Made by a program: the position numbers and the translations under genes. A stretch of 56,263 bases of DNA, taken from positions 1 through 56,263 of the forward strand of contig NZ_JAUQWH010000044.1 of assembly GCF_030757795.1 (NCBI RefSeq), written 5' to 3'. Below, one piece after another: positions 1 through 8,337 of the stretch. Each line of letters starts with the position of its first letter. Position 1 is the first letter of the stretch. This DNA is from Actinoplanes oryzae. Its GTDB lineage: Bacteria > Actinomycetota > Actinomycetes > Mycobacteriales > Micromonosporaceae. The notes below the pieces were generated by a model. It saw only the letters and a program-made list of their open reading frames with translations, ran no database searches and was not told where the DNA came from.

Positions 1-61
1 GATTCGAACCTACGACCGACGGATTAGAAGTCCGTTGCTCTATCCACTGAGCTACGAGCGC
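1..61 (-). tRNA. tRNA-Arg (TCT anticodon), 3' end cut by window edge
   Basis: Read on the minus strand, the acceptor arm starts at 61 (gcgctcg). The D-arm (gctc/gagc), an anticodon stem with the 7-nt loop cttctaa (anticodon TCT, decoding AGA) and the start of the T-arm with ttcgaat follow. The 3' side of the T and acceptor stems lies outside the window. A -10-like TAGTAT (complement of 73-78) sits just upstream. Confidence 0.93.
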
Positions 62-109
62 CTGGCCAGCACATACTAGAGTCCCGTCGGCCTCGTGGCG
101 AGCCGGATG

Positions 110-1198
110 TCAGGCAGTCGGGGTGCCCGTTTTGTCGCTCGCCGGGGCCGGGGTCGTATTCGCGCTGGTGATGCCCGCTTCGGCTGCGGCGATGGCCGGG
201 GCTTCCGGCGTGTCCTCCGGGGCGGGCGGGACCTTCTCGTCGGGCGTGCCCGGCGGGGGGACGAAGGCGTCGACCCAGCGGCCGAGTTCGCGGAAGAGCT
301 CCGTGCGTACCTTGGGGCCGGAGAGTGTCAGGTCGTGCATGCCGCCGTCGAAGCGGGCGATGGTGACGCGGGGGCCTAGACCGGGCGCCCAGCGGACGAT
401 GTGGTCGACGTCGAGGACGGCGTCGGAGGCGCGGACGTCCTCGGCCCAGGCACGGCCTCGGAAGGTGCGGGTCGAGCAGGCGACCAGGATGGGTGCGTTG
501 ATGGCGAGGCCGGCGCGGAGGCGGGCCTGGCCGCGGCGGATGGCCTCCAGCCAGCCCGTGCGGACAGGGAAGCCCTCGACCGGCTTCCAGGCCAGGTCGT
601 AGGTCCATTCGCCGCGGTGCTCGGTGTGCAGGCTCTGGCCGTAGAGGCCGGCGGAGTTCATCGGCAGGATCTGGTAGGGGCTCTTGCCGCTGGTGCGCCC
701 GATGAGGTTGAGCAGCGGCCGGCGCAGCACCCATGGCACGTTGAAGTCGAAGAACGGGCTGTTGAGGAACAGGCCGTCGACGAGCTTGCGGGGCCCGCGG
801 CTGTGCGCCCACAGCGAGGTGATCAGGCCGCCGGTGGAGTGGCCGGCCAGGAGCAGCTGGTCGTGGCCGTCCTCGTCCCGGATGATGCGGGCGGCCTCGT
901 CGAGCTCGGGGAAATACTCCGTGATGCTGCGGGTGAAGTTGGGCGTCTGGTGGGGCAGCAGGCTGCGGCCGTACTTGCGCAGGTCGAGGGCGTAGAAGTC
1001 CCAGCCGCGCTCGACGAAGAAGTCGGCCAGGTGGGTCTGGAAGAAGTAGTCGTTCCAGCCGTGGACGTGCAGCACCGCGCGCCGGGCGGGGGCCGCGGCC
1101 CGGCGCCTGACCAGGGTCGCCACCACGGGCCCCTCGTCGTCGGTGCCCAGGTCGATCGTGTGCCGCTCGTACGGCGGGCCGAGGACGTCCGTCTCCAC
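110..1198 (-). CDS. alpha/beta hydrolase (serine aminopeptidase S33 / monoacylglycerol-lipase-like)
   Basis: A 362-aa cytoplasmic serine hydrolase of unknown substrate. The oxyanion-hole HG is at residues 46-47, the nucleophile elbow GHSTGG puts the catalytic Ser at 121, the acid is probably Asp263 or Asp265 (VLDVDH), and the catalytic His is about 288 (GGMHDL). The fold resembles the lysophospholipase/S33 hydrolase group. The last 45 residues are a Pro/Ala/Glu-rich tail outside the fold. The GTG start is supported by a -10-like TAACGT (complement of 1205-1210) 6 nt upstream, which suggests a leaderless mRNA. It is divergent from ssb and ends just before tRNA-Arg. The family is secure, the reaction is not. 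Confidence 0.85.
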   Translation of the reverse strand: METDVLGPPYERHTIDLGTDDEGPVVATLVRRRAAAPARRAVLHVHGWNDYFFQTHLADFFVERGWDFYALDLRKYGRSLLPHQTPNFTRSITEYFPELDEAARIIRDEDGHDQLLLAGHSTGGLITSLWAHSRGPRKLVDGLFLNSPFFDFNVPWVLRRPLLNLIGRTSGKSPYQILPMNSAGLYGQSLHTEHRGEWTYDLAWKPVEGFPVRTGWLEAIRRGQARLRAGLAINAPILVACSTRTFRGRAWAEDVRASDAVLDVDHIVRWAPGLGPRVTIARFDGGMHDLTLSGPKVRTELFRELGRWVDAFVPPPGTPDEKVPPAPEDTPEAPAIAAAEAGITSANTTPAPASDKTGTPTA

Positions 1199-1380
1199 AC
1201 CGACACGTTACCCGCGCGTAGCGATCTTCGCGGGCTACCACATCGGCCTGGGTGCCCCCGGCGTTTTCCACATCGCTCGGCTGTCCACAGGGCCCCGGGC
1301 ACCGGCTCGCCGGACGCGGCAGTCTCCTCCCCACGACGTACGACCGGCTCTCGTCCGGATTCGACGACTCAGGAGAAGCG

Positions 1381-2127
1381 ATGTTCGATACCACCATCGT
1401 CGTGATCGGCAATGTGCTCACAGCCCCGGAGTGGCGCCGCACGAACAATTCCAACACCCTCGTGGCGAACTTCCGGGTGGCCTCCACCTCGCGGCGCTTC
1501 GATCGCGAGAGCGGCAACTGGACCGATGGCAGCCAGTTCCGCATCCGGGTCACCTGCTGGCGCAAGCTCGCGGAGGGCGTGGCGTCCTCGGTGAAGGTCG
1601 GCGATCCGATCATGGTCAGCGGGCGGCTCGCCACGCGGGACTGGACCGACGCCGACGGTCAGCGCCGCACGACGTACGAGATGGATGCGCACGCGGTCGG
1701 GCACGACCTCTCCCGGGGCCGTGCCCGGTTCTACCGCAACAAGCACCTGGGCCTGGTCACGGCCGATGTTCCCGAGACCGACGACAAGGTACGCGGCGAG
1801 CCCGCCGACATGGTCCCGGACGACGAGGCCCCGGCGACGTACGGCCAGGGCGTCCCGGATGCGGAGGTGCCGGTCTTCGCGGAGTCGTTCCCGCAGCTCG
1901 GCCACGAGGAGGAGGCGCTGCCGGTCCTGGCCGGCGGCGGGCTGGAGCCGTTCGACACGCGCCTGACCCGGGATGCCGCCGGCGGGGAGGACGCGGACGA
2001 CTCCGACGAGGAGGCGCCCGCCGAGCCCGTCGAGGTGCCCGAGGCGTCGCCGGCCGACGTGATGTCGGTGGTCAGCCCGCGCCGGACGCGCGCCCGCAGC
2101 CCGCGCCGCCAGCCGGTGGCCGCCTGA
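1381..2127 (+). CDS. ssb: single-stranded DNA-binding protein (SSB paralogue with long C-terminal extension)
   Basis: A 248-aa protein. An OB-fold SSB domain occupies about residues 1-110 (IVVIGNV, VANFRVAST, FRIRVTCWRKLAEG, GDPIMVSGRL). A long acidic, low-complexity linker follows, and the end is basic (RSPRRQPVAA). Canonical bacterial SSBs end in an acidic DDDIPF-like tip that recruits repair and replication proteins; that tip is absent here, so I infer an accessory SSB (SsbB-type role) rather than the replicative one. ATG at 1381 follows the ribosome site aggaga at about 1371-1376. An in-frame extension upstream is not SSB-like and was not used. The gene is followed by a dense array of stem-loops. 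Confidence 0.88.
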   Translation: MFDTTIVVIGNVLTAPEWRRTNNSNTLVANFRVASTSRRFDRESGNWTDGSQFRIRVTCWRKLAEGVASSVKVGDPIMVSGRLATRDWTDADGQRRTTYEMDAHAVGHDLSRGRARFYRNKHLGLVTADVPETDDKVRGEPADMVPDDEAPATYGQGVPDAEVPVFAESFPQLGHEEEALPVLAGGGLEPFDTRLTRDAAGGEDADDSDEEAPAEPVEVPEASPADVMSVVSPRRTRARSPRRQPVAA

Positions 2128-2223
2128 GGTGAGCAGCCCGCTCGTGCTCCCGCGCACGGCGCCGATCCTCCGCGGCGGCCGTGCGGCGGCTACCCGGTCG
2201 GGGAGCAGGGGCGGGCAGCCGGA

Positions 2224-2687
2224 CCGTGGCGCCCGGCCGGACGCCACGGAGCCGGCCCGTCCCGCACGTCGCCTGTCGCCGGCGCGTGCGGGACGGCATA
2301 GCCATCCGGTGCGCCCGTGAGCGCGCGCGGGCCGTGCAGATCAGCCGTGGGCTGCATGGCCAGGCGCCGCGCGTGACGGGCACGCGCGGGTGGCGAAATG
2401 CCCGGCCGTCGTCCGCCGCGAGGGACGGCGGCCGGGCCCCTCGACCAGCGGCAGCGAGAGCCCTCCCGTCTCCTGCCGCCGGGTCGCGGTGTCCCCGGGT
2501 GTGTCGCAGCAACGCCCGGGGCCCACGACCCGCGGGCGGGCGTTCTGGTCAGGTGGCGATGACCGCAGCCCGCCCGCGCCCCCGCCGTTTCCGTCGGCGG
2601 CGGGGGCACCCCACCCCGGACCGCCGCGCCCGGTCCGGGGTGGGCCGAAATCCGCCGGCCGCCGGCTCGCACGGGCCGGCGGCCGGC
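2224..2687 (+). terminator. Array of seven strong stem-loops filling the ssb-cobD gap
   Basis: The 588-bp gap 2128-2715 has no convincing gene. Stems found by eye: 2224-2249 (8 bp), 2257-2296 (12 bp perfect), 2400-2437 (15 bp, one G-T), 2480-2532 (nested 7+7 bp), 2578-2607 (10 bp perfect), 2610-2644 (14 bp perfect) and 2654-2687 (13 bp perfect). None has a T-run. U-tract-less hairpins are proposed terminators in high-GC actinobacteria, so this may be a multi-hairpin terminator or insulator after ssb. The last hairpin ends 15 bp before the cobD -10 box. No B12-riboswitch core was recognised. Confidence 0.6.
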
Positions 2688-2702
2688 CCGGGGAGACCTC
2701 AC

Positions 2703-2708
2703 TAGGGT
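2703..2708 (+). promoter_or_regulatory. -10 box (TAGGGT) for leaderless cobD
   Basis: TAGGGT lies 7 nt before the ATG at 2716, so transcription should start at or next to the start codon. The expected -35 position falls inside the last hairpin of the upstream array. Confidence 0.6.
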
Positions 2709-2715
2709 GGGTGCA

Positions 2716-3702
2716 ATGGGAAAGATCGGTAGGCGAGGTGCCGTGGCCGATGCCGCTGGCATCGCGGCTGGGTATGCACTCGACGCGTGGCTGGGCGATC
2801 CGCGGCGCTTCCACCCCGTTGCCGGATTTGGGCGGCTGGCGGGTGCTCTGGAGCAGCGGGTGTACCAGCCGCGGCGGCGCTCGGGAGCCCTCTTCACCGC
2901 GGTGGCGGTCGGCGCCCCGGTGGCTGCCGGGGTGGCGCTGGCGGCGGGCACGCGGCGGTGGCCGGTCGCGCGGGGCGTCCTCGTGGCGGCGGCGACCTGG
3001 ACAGTGCTGGGCGGCCGGACGTTGCGGCGCGAGTCGCGGGTGATGGCGGGGCACCTCGAGCGGGACGATCTGGCGGCGGCGCGGGGGCGGCTCAATCACC
3101 TGTGCGGGCGCGATCCCTCGCAGCTGGACGAGCCGGATCTGGCGCGGGCGACCGTCGAGTCCGTGGCCGAGAACACGTCCGACGCCGTGGTGGCCCCGCT
3201 CGTCTGGGGCGGGGTCGCGGGGCTTCCGGGGCTGCTCGGCTACCGGGCCGCGAACACGCTCGACGCGATGGTGGGACACCGGTCGCAGCGGTACGCCCGC
3301 TTCGGCACGCCGTCCGCACGGCTCGACGATCTGCTCAACCTGGTGCCGGCCCGGCTCACCGGTCTGCTCACCATCGCGGCGGCGCCGGTGGCGGGTGGGT
3401 CGCCCCGGGAGGCCCTCCGGGTGTGGCGCCGAGACCGGAACGATCACCCCAGTCCCAACGCGGGCCAGTGCGAGTCGGCGATGGCGGGGGCGCTCGGGGT
3501 GCGGCTCGGGGGGCGGAACGTCTACTTCGGGCGTACGGAGGTCAGGCCGCTGTTGGGCGACGGACCGCGACCGTCCGCGTCGCACCTGGGCAGGGCCGCG
3601 CGTGTCTCCGGGGCGGTCGGCGCGGCAGCGGCAGTGATCGGCGCGGGCCTGGCGCTCTGCCGGGCAGTGCGGTGGAGCAGCAACGGAAGGGGAGCCGCAT
3701 GA
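2716..3702 (+). CDS. cobD: adenosylcobinamide-phosphate synthase (CobD/CbiB)
   Basis: A 328-aa integral-membrane enzyme that joins the aminopropanol(-phosphate) arm to adenosylcobyric acid in late cobalamin synthesis. CbiB signatures are clear: a GDP-x-x-x-HPV motif ([16 protein letters not shown]) at the N-terminus, [28 protein letters not shown] and [23 protein letters not shown] blocks, with several hydrophobic segments. The ATG at 2716 was preferred over an in-frame GTG at 2707 because of the leaderless -10 spacing. The stop overlaps the cobQ start (ATGA), so the two are translationally coupled. CobC, the likely maker of the aminopropanol phosphate donor, is encoded 15 kb away in this window. 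Confidence 0.95.
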   Translation: MGKIGRRGAVADAAGIAAGYALDAWLGDPRRFHPVAGFGRLAGALEQRVYQPRRRSGALFTAVAVGAPVAAGVALAAGTRRWPVARGVLVAAATWTVLGGRTLRRESRVMAGHLERDDLAAARGRLNHLCGRDPSQLDEPDLARATVESVAENTSDAVVAPLVWGGVAGLPGLLGYRAANTLDAMVGHRSQRYARFGTPSARLDDLLNLVPARLTGLLTIAAAPVAGGSPREALRVWRRDRNDHPSPNAGQCESAMAGALGVRLGGRNVYFGRTEVRPLLGDGPRPSASHLGRAARVSGAVGAAAAVIGAGLALCRAVRWSSNGRGAA

Positions 3703-5246
3703 GCGGGGGACTACTCGTCGCGGGTACCACGTCCGACGCGGGGAAGAGCGTGCTGACCGCCGGGATCTGCCGCTGGCTGCACCGGAGCGGGGTCAAGGTC
3801 GCGCCGTTCAAGGCGCAGAACATGTCGAACAACTCGATGGTGGTCGTCGGGGCCGACGGGCGCGGCGGGGAGATCGGCCGGGCGCAGGCCATGCAGGCGG
3901 CGGCTTGCGGGATCGCGCCCGACATCCGGTTCAATCCGGTGCTGCTCAAGCCGGGCAGCGACCTGTCCAGCCAGGTCGTGCTGCTCGGAGAGGCCATCGA
4001 CACGGTGACGGCCGGCAACTACCGGTCGCTGCGGCCGCGGCTGGCGGAGACCGCGTTCGCGACGCTGGCGGAGCTGCGAGCGGAGTACGACGTGGTGATC
4101 TGCGAGGGCGCCGGCAGCCCTGCGGAGATCAACCTGCGCGACGGCGACTTCGTGAACATGGGGCTGGCCCGGCGGGCCGGGCTGCCGGCTGTCGTCGTCG
4201 GCGACATCGACCGTGGCGGGGTGTTCGCTGCGCTGTTCGGCACGGTCGCGTTGCTCAGTCCCGAGGACCAGGCGCTGGTGAGCGGGTTCGTCATCAACAA
4301 GTTCCGGGGCGATCTCGGGCTGCTGCGCCCCGGGCTCGACATGATCACGGCCGCTGCCGGGCGTCCGGTGCTCGGGGTGCTGCCCTTCGATCAGGACATC
4401 TGGCTCGATGCGGAGGACTCACTGGCGTACGGGCGGATGCTGGGCCGTCCGGGCACGCCGCGCGGGAGCGAGTGGCTGCGCGTCGCCGTCGTGCGCCTGC
4501 CGCGCATTTCGAACGCCACTGACGCCGAGGCGCTGGCGACCGAGCCGGGCGTGCAGGTGCGCCTCACCGTCGAGCCCGCCGAGATCGCCGACGCGGACGT
4601 GGTCGTCCTGCCCGGCTCCAAGGCGACCGTCAGCGACCTGGCCTGGCTGCGGCAGACGGGGCTGGCCGATGCTGTCAGCGTGCACGCCGCGGCGGGCAAG
4701 CCGCTCGTCGGCATCTGTGGCGGCTATCAGATGCTGACCGATGCCATCCACGACGACGTCGAGAGCCGCCGGGGCACGGTGCCGGGGCTGGGTCTTCTGC
4801 CCTTGGAGATCACGTTCGGCGAGCGCAAGACCCTGGCCAGGCCGCATGGCACGGCTGCGGAGGGGGTGCCGGTCGGCGGCTACGAGATCCATCACGGGTA
4901 CGTCTCCCGGGGCGAGGCTCCGCAGCCACTCCTGCACTACTCGGACGGCACACCGGAGGGCGCCGTTTCCGGGGCGGTCTACGGCACGCATTGGCACGGC
5001 GCGTTCGAGTCCGACGAGTTCCGGCGGTGGTTCCTGACCCGGGCGGCGCAGCAGGCGGGCCGCCACGGGTTCGCGGTGGCGCCGGACACACGTTTCGCCG
5101 CCGTCCGGGAACGGGCGCTCGACACGCTCGGTGACCTCGTCGAGGAGCACTTGGACACCGAGGCCCTGTGGCGCCTGATCGAGGACGGCCCGCCGACCGG
5201 GCTGCCGTTCGTGCCGCCGGGAGCACCGGGTGCCCCGCTTCGCTGA
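3699..5246 (+). CDS. cobQ: cobyric acid synthase (CobQ/CbiP)
   Basis: A 515-aa glutamine-dependent amidotransferase that amidates four side chains of adenosylcobyrinic acid a,c-diamide to give adenosylcobyric acid. An N-terminal dethiobiotin-synthetase-like ATPase carries the P-loop GTTSDAGKS (9-17), [10 protein letters not shown] and [11 protein letters not shown]. The C-terminal class I-like glutaminase domain has nucleophile Cys340 in [10 protein letters not shown] and His431/433 in YGTHWHG. Full length for the family. It overlaps cobD by 4 nt and the downstream kinase gene by 17 nt, indicating one operon. The glutaminase here is intact, unlike that of CobB in this window. Confidence 0.96.
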   Translation: MSGGLLVAGTTSDAGKSVLTAGICRWLHRSGVKVAPFKAQNMSNNSMVVVGADGRGGEIGRAQAMQAAACGIAPDIRFNPVLLKPGSDLSSQVVLLGEAIDTVTAGNYRSLRPRLAETAFATLAELRAEYDVVICEGAGSPAEINLRDGDFVNMGLARRAGLPAVVVGDIDRGGVFAALFGTVALLSPEDQALVSGFVINKFRGDLGLLRPGLDMITAAAGRPVLGVLPFDQDIWLDAEDSLAYGRMLGRPGTPRGSEWLRVAVVRLPRISNATDAEALATEPGVQVRLTVEPAEIADADVVVLPGSKATVSDLAWLRQTGLADAVSVHAAAGKPLVGICGGYQMLTDAIHDDVESRRGTVPGLGLLPLEITFGERKTLARPHGTAAEGVPVGGYEIHHGYVSRGEAPQPLLHYSDGTPEGAVSGAVYGTHWHGAFESDEFRRWFLTRAAQQAGRHGFAVAPDTRFAAVRERALDTLGDLVEEHLDTEALWRLIEDGPPTGLPFVPPGAPGAPLR

Positions 5247-5850
5247 CCTCGCCGGGCGCATTCTGGCCACCGAGCCGAGGCTCGGCCCGGTGCGTCTGGT
5301 GGCGATCGACGGGCCGAGCGGCGCGGGCAAGACGTGGTTCGCCCGGCATCTGGCCCGCGCGGCGCAGGTGCCGGTGGTCCACACCGACGACCTGCTCGAC
5401 GGCTGGGAGGACCAGTTCACCTTCTGGCCGCGGCTCGAGGAACAGGTGCTCGGTCCGTTGCGGCGCGGACGGCCGGCCACGTACGAGCGCTATCTGTGGC
5501 ATCGCGGCAAGTTCGGCGGGAAACCGGTGACAGTCGCGCCCGCGGCTGCCGTAGTGCTGGAGGGTGTGACGTCCGCGCGCCGGGTGATCCGGCCGGAATT
5601 GTCCTTCTCGGTGTTCGTCGACGCGCCGCCGGAGCTGCGCCGGGAGCGTGCCGTTTCCCGTGACGGTGGACACGATGTTGCGTTTCAGCAGTACCTTGAG
5701 CGCTGGCACATCGCGGAACAGGCGCACTTCGCCGCGGAAGCCACCGCCGCGCATGTCGATCTGCTGGTCGACGGGGCGGCGGAGGGCGACGCGGAGCGCT
5801 TCGTGACACTGCGGGCCGTGCCGCCGGAAGAGCCACGATCAGCTGTGTGA
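5230..5850 (+). CDS. uridine-kinase-like P-loop NTPase
   Basis: A 206-aa protein with Walker [11 protein letters not shown] at residues 26-35, a following [11 protein letters not shown] acidic segment typical of uridine/nucleoside kinase-like proteins, [11 protein letters not shown] and a short Arg-rich lid region. The GTG start lies inside the end of cobQ (17-nt overlap), so it is co-translated with the cobalamin genes. It is not CobU, whose family P-loop and guanylyl-His motif are absent. Whether it acts on a nucleoside or on a salvage intermediate cannot be told. The fold is confident, the substrate unknown. Confidence 0.75.
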   Translation: MPRFADLAGRILATEPRLGPVRLVAIDGPSGAGKTWFARHLARAAQVPVVHTDDLLDGWEDQFTFWPRLEEQVLGPLRRGRPATYERYLWHRGKFGGKPVTVAPAAAVVLEGVTSARRVIRPELSFSVFVDAPPELRRERAVSRDGGHDVAFQQYLERWHIAEQAHFAAEATAAHVDLLVDGAAEGDAERFVTLRAVPPEEPRSAV

Positions 5851-5873
5851 GGCAGCGGGAACGGGGACGGACG

Positions 5874-6926
5874 ATGACGACCGACGACCAGGCGCGCCCG
5901 GCGCGCCGACGGGTCACCCTGACCGGCATCAGCTCGCGGGCCTGGGAGCACCCGGCCGACCGCGGAGCGCTGACCGCCCTGCGGGAGCTGCGCGGCTTCG
6001 ACGACGTGGTCAAGGCGTTCTTCGGCATGTGGAACGAGCGCGGCTTCCGGCTGCAGTACCTGGCCGGCAGCATCCGCGTCGACCACCGGCAGTACCCCCG
6101 GGTGTACCAGCTCTTCGCCGAGGCGGCGGCGACGCTCGACGTGGCGGAGCTGCCGGACCTCTTCGTCACCCAGGCGCCCGTGATCAACGGTCAGGCGATC
6201 GGGCTGGACAAGCCGTTCATCGTGATCACCACCGCGGCCGTCGAGAAGCTCGACGACGAGGAGCTGCGGGCGCTGCTCGGCCACGAGATTGGGCACGTGC
6301 GCAGCGGGCACGCGCTCTACAAGACGATCATGATGATCCTCACCCGGTGGGCGGCGAACATCAGCTGGATCCCGATCGGGGCCCTCGCGCTGCGCGGGAT
6401 CATCGCCGCGATGCTGGAGTGGTGGCGCAAGGCCGAGCTGTCCGCCGACCGCGCCGGTCTGCTCGCGGGGCAGGACCCGGCGGCGTCGACGCGGCTGCTG
6501 ATGAAGCTGGCCGGCGGCGGCGACCTCACGCAGATCGACACCGCGGCGTTCCTCGAGCAGGCCGCCGAGTACGAGAGCGGCGGCGACCTGCGCGACAGCA
6601 TCCACAAGTTCGGGATGACGGCGTGGAGCACCCACCCCGTGCCCGTCGCGCGCGCCTCGGAGCTGCGCAAGTGGGTGGACTCCGGCGAATACGCGCGCAT
6701 TCTGGGCGGTGACTACCCGCGACGGGACTCGGACGGCGACGCCTCGGTGACCGAGGACGTCAAGGCGGCCGCGGACTCGTACAGGCAGACCTTCAACGAG
6801 TCGCAGGACCCGCTGGTCGGGCTGCTGCGCAAGGTGGGCGGAAGCGCCGCGGACCTTGCCGGGTCGGCGGCGCGCGGGGCCCGCGACTGGGCCTCGGGAA
6901 GCGGACGAAACCGCGACGCCGAGTAG
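5874..6926 (+). CDS. M48-family zinc metallopeptidase
   Basis: A 350-aa protein. The zinc site HEIGH is at residues 137-141 (GHEIGHVRSGH), and the third ligand is probably Glu188 in AELSADRAGLL, as in HtpX/Ste24-like M48 peptidases. A hydrophobic stretch at about 151-182 may anchor it in the membrane with the catalytic site on the cytoplasmic side. M48 proteases usually act in membrane-protein quality control. ATG 5874 with an upstream ggaacgggg is preferred; an in-frame GTG at 5847 overlapping the kinase stop is possible. The gene is directly downstream of the cobD-cobQ-kinase operon. Substrate unknown. Confidence 0.85.
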   Translation: MTTDDQARPARRRVTLTGISSRAWEHPADRGALTALRELRGFDDVVKAFFGMWNERGFRLQYLAGSIRVDHRQYPRVYQLFAEAAATLDVAELPDLFVTQAPVINGQAIGLDKPFIVITTAAVEKLDDEELRALLGHEIGHVRSGHALYKTIMMILTRWAANISWIPIGALALRGIIAAMLEWWRKAELSADRAGLLAGQDPAASTRLLMKLAGGGDLTQIDTAAFLEQAAEYESGGDLRDSIHKFGMTAWSTHPVPVARASELRKWVDSGEYARILGGDYPRRDSDGDASVTEDVKAAADSYRQTFNESQDPLVGLLRKVGGSAADLAGSAARGARDWASGSGRNRDAE

Positions 6927-6986
6927 TTATCCACAGGCGCGGTCGCGACTGGTTTTCCCCGGCCTCCAGGGGCCTAGGATCGGTCC

Positions 6987-8336
6987 ATGGCCCTCACCGA
7001 AGATGATCTGCGCGCTGCGATCCAGCGCGAGCTGCCCGGCGTCCGCGCCGACCTCGAACGTCTCGTCCGCATTCCCGGCATCGCCTTCGACGGCTTCGAC
7101 CACTCCCAGGTCGAGCGCTCCGCCGAGGCCGTGGCGGAGCTGCTGCGTGGGTGCGGCCTGGAGGTGCAGATCGCCCGGGCCGGCGGGCAGCCCGCGGTGA
7201 TCGGGCACAAGCCGGCGCCGGCCGGTGCGCCGACCGTGCTGCTCTACGCGCACCACGACGTGCAGCCCGCCGGTGACCCGGCCCTGTGGGCGAGCGACCC
7301 GTTCGAGCCGGTCGAGCGCGACGGCCGGCTCTACGGCCGCGGTGCCGCCGACGACAAGGCGGGCGTGCTGGCGCACGTGGCGGCGCTGCGGGCGTTCGGC
7401 GACGACCTGCCCGTCGGCGTGACGCTCTTCATCGAGGGCGAGGAGGAGTTCGGCTCCGACTCGCTCGACGCGCTGATCAACGAGCACCAGGAGCTGCTGC
7501 GCTCCGACGTGATCGTCATCGCCGACTCGGGCAACTGGGACATCGGGCAGCCGGCGCTCACCACGTCGCTGCGCGGCCTGGTCAACTGCTTCGTCGAGGT
7601 GAGCACGCTGGGCAGCGCGGTGCACAGCGGCATGTTCGGCGGTGCCGTCCCCGACGCGCTGACTGTGCTGTCCCGCCTGATCGCCACCCTGCACGACGAG
7701 GAGGGTGACGTCGCCATCGACGGGCTCGTCGGCCGCGAGGGAGCCGAGGTGGACTATGCGGAGGAGCGCTTCCGCCACGAGGCCGGCATCCTCGACGGCG
7801 TCAAGCTCATCGGCACCGGCCGGATCACCGACCGGATCTGGACCAAGCCGACGGCCTCCGTGCTCGGCATCGACGCCCCGGCGACCGGCGGAGCGCCCAA
7901 CGCTCTGATCCCCAAGGCCAAGGCGAAGATCAGCGTGCGCCTGGCGCCCGGCGACGACCCCGCCTCGGCCTACGCGGCGATCAAGGCCCACCTCGAGAAG
8001 TACGTGCCCTGGGGCGCGAAGGTCGAGGTGACGCTGGAGAGCCTGGGCGCGCCGTGCGTGATCGACGCGACCGGTCCCGCCTACGACGCGGCGCGGGCGG
8101 CCTTCACCAGCGCCTGGGACGGTGCCGCGCCGGTCGACATGGGCGTGGGCGGGTCGATCCCGTTCATCGCGACGTTCCAGGAGCTGTTCCCGCAGGCGGC
8201 GATCCTGGTCACGGGCGTCGAGGACCCGTACTCCGCCGCGCACGGCCCCAACGAGAGCCTGCACCTCGGGGAGTTCGCCCGGGTGTGCCTGGCCGAGGCG
8301 CTGCTGCTGCGCAACGTGGCCGAGCTGGGCGACTGA
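6987..8336 (+). CDS. M20-family metallo-dipeptidase
   Basis: A 449-aa di-zinc peptidase of the M20 (PepV/ArgE/CPG2) superfamily. Metal and catalytic residues are visible: YAHHDVQP (His90/Asp92 region), GRGAADDKAG (Asp122/123), the catalytic and ligand glutamates in EGEEEFGS (152-154), Asp180 in ADSGN and His in AHGPNES near the C-terminus. The middle carries a dimerisation (lid) domain. Family members hydrolyse dipeptides or N-acylated amino acids in the cytoplasm. The start is supported by TAGGAT at 6975-6980, 6 nt before ATG, implying a leaderless transcript. The flavoprotein gene begins 2 nt after the stop. Confidence 0.92.
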   Translation: MALTEDDLRAAIQRELPGVRADLERLVRIPGIAFDGFDHSQVERSAEAVAELLRGCGLEVQIARAGGQPAVIGHKPAPAGAPTVLLYAHHDVQPAGDPALWASDPFEPVERDGRLYGRGAADDKAGVLAHVAALRAFGDDLPVGVTLFIEGEEEFGSDSLDALINEHQELLRSDVIVIADSGNWDIGQPALTTSLRGLVNCFVEVSTLGSAVHSGMFGGAVPDALTVLSRLIATLHDEEGDVAIDGLVGREGAEVDYAEERFRHEAGILDGVKLIGTGRITDRIWTKPTASVLGIDAPATGGAPNALIPKAKAKISVRLAPGDDPASAYAAIKAHLEKYVPWGAKVEVTLESLGAPCVIDATGPAYDAARAAFTSAWDGAAPVDMGVGGSIPFIATFQELFPQAAILVTGVEDPYSAAHGPNESLHLGEFARVCLAEALLLRNVAELGD

Positions 8337-8337
8337 C

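Noticed and set aside
2128..2715. Cobalamin riboswitch before cobD
   Set aside because: No B12-box-like core could be recognised; cobD appears leaderless, leaving no 5' leader for a riboswitch. A covariance-model search would decide.
2190..3585. Minus-strand open frames across the ssb-cobD gap
   Set aside because: They run into antisense of cobD, have no start signals, and consist of Arg/Pro-rich composition caused by the hairpin array.
6927..6935. Perfect TTATCCACA DnaA box
   Set aside because: A single box between ordinary genes with no cluster, AT-rich stretch, dnaA or dnaN; noted only, not an origin.
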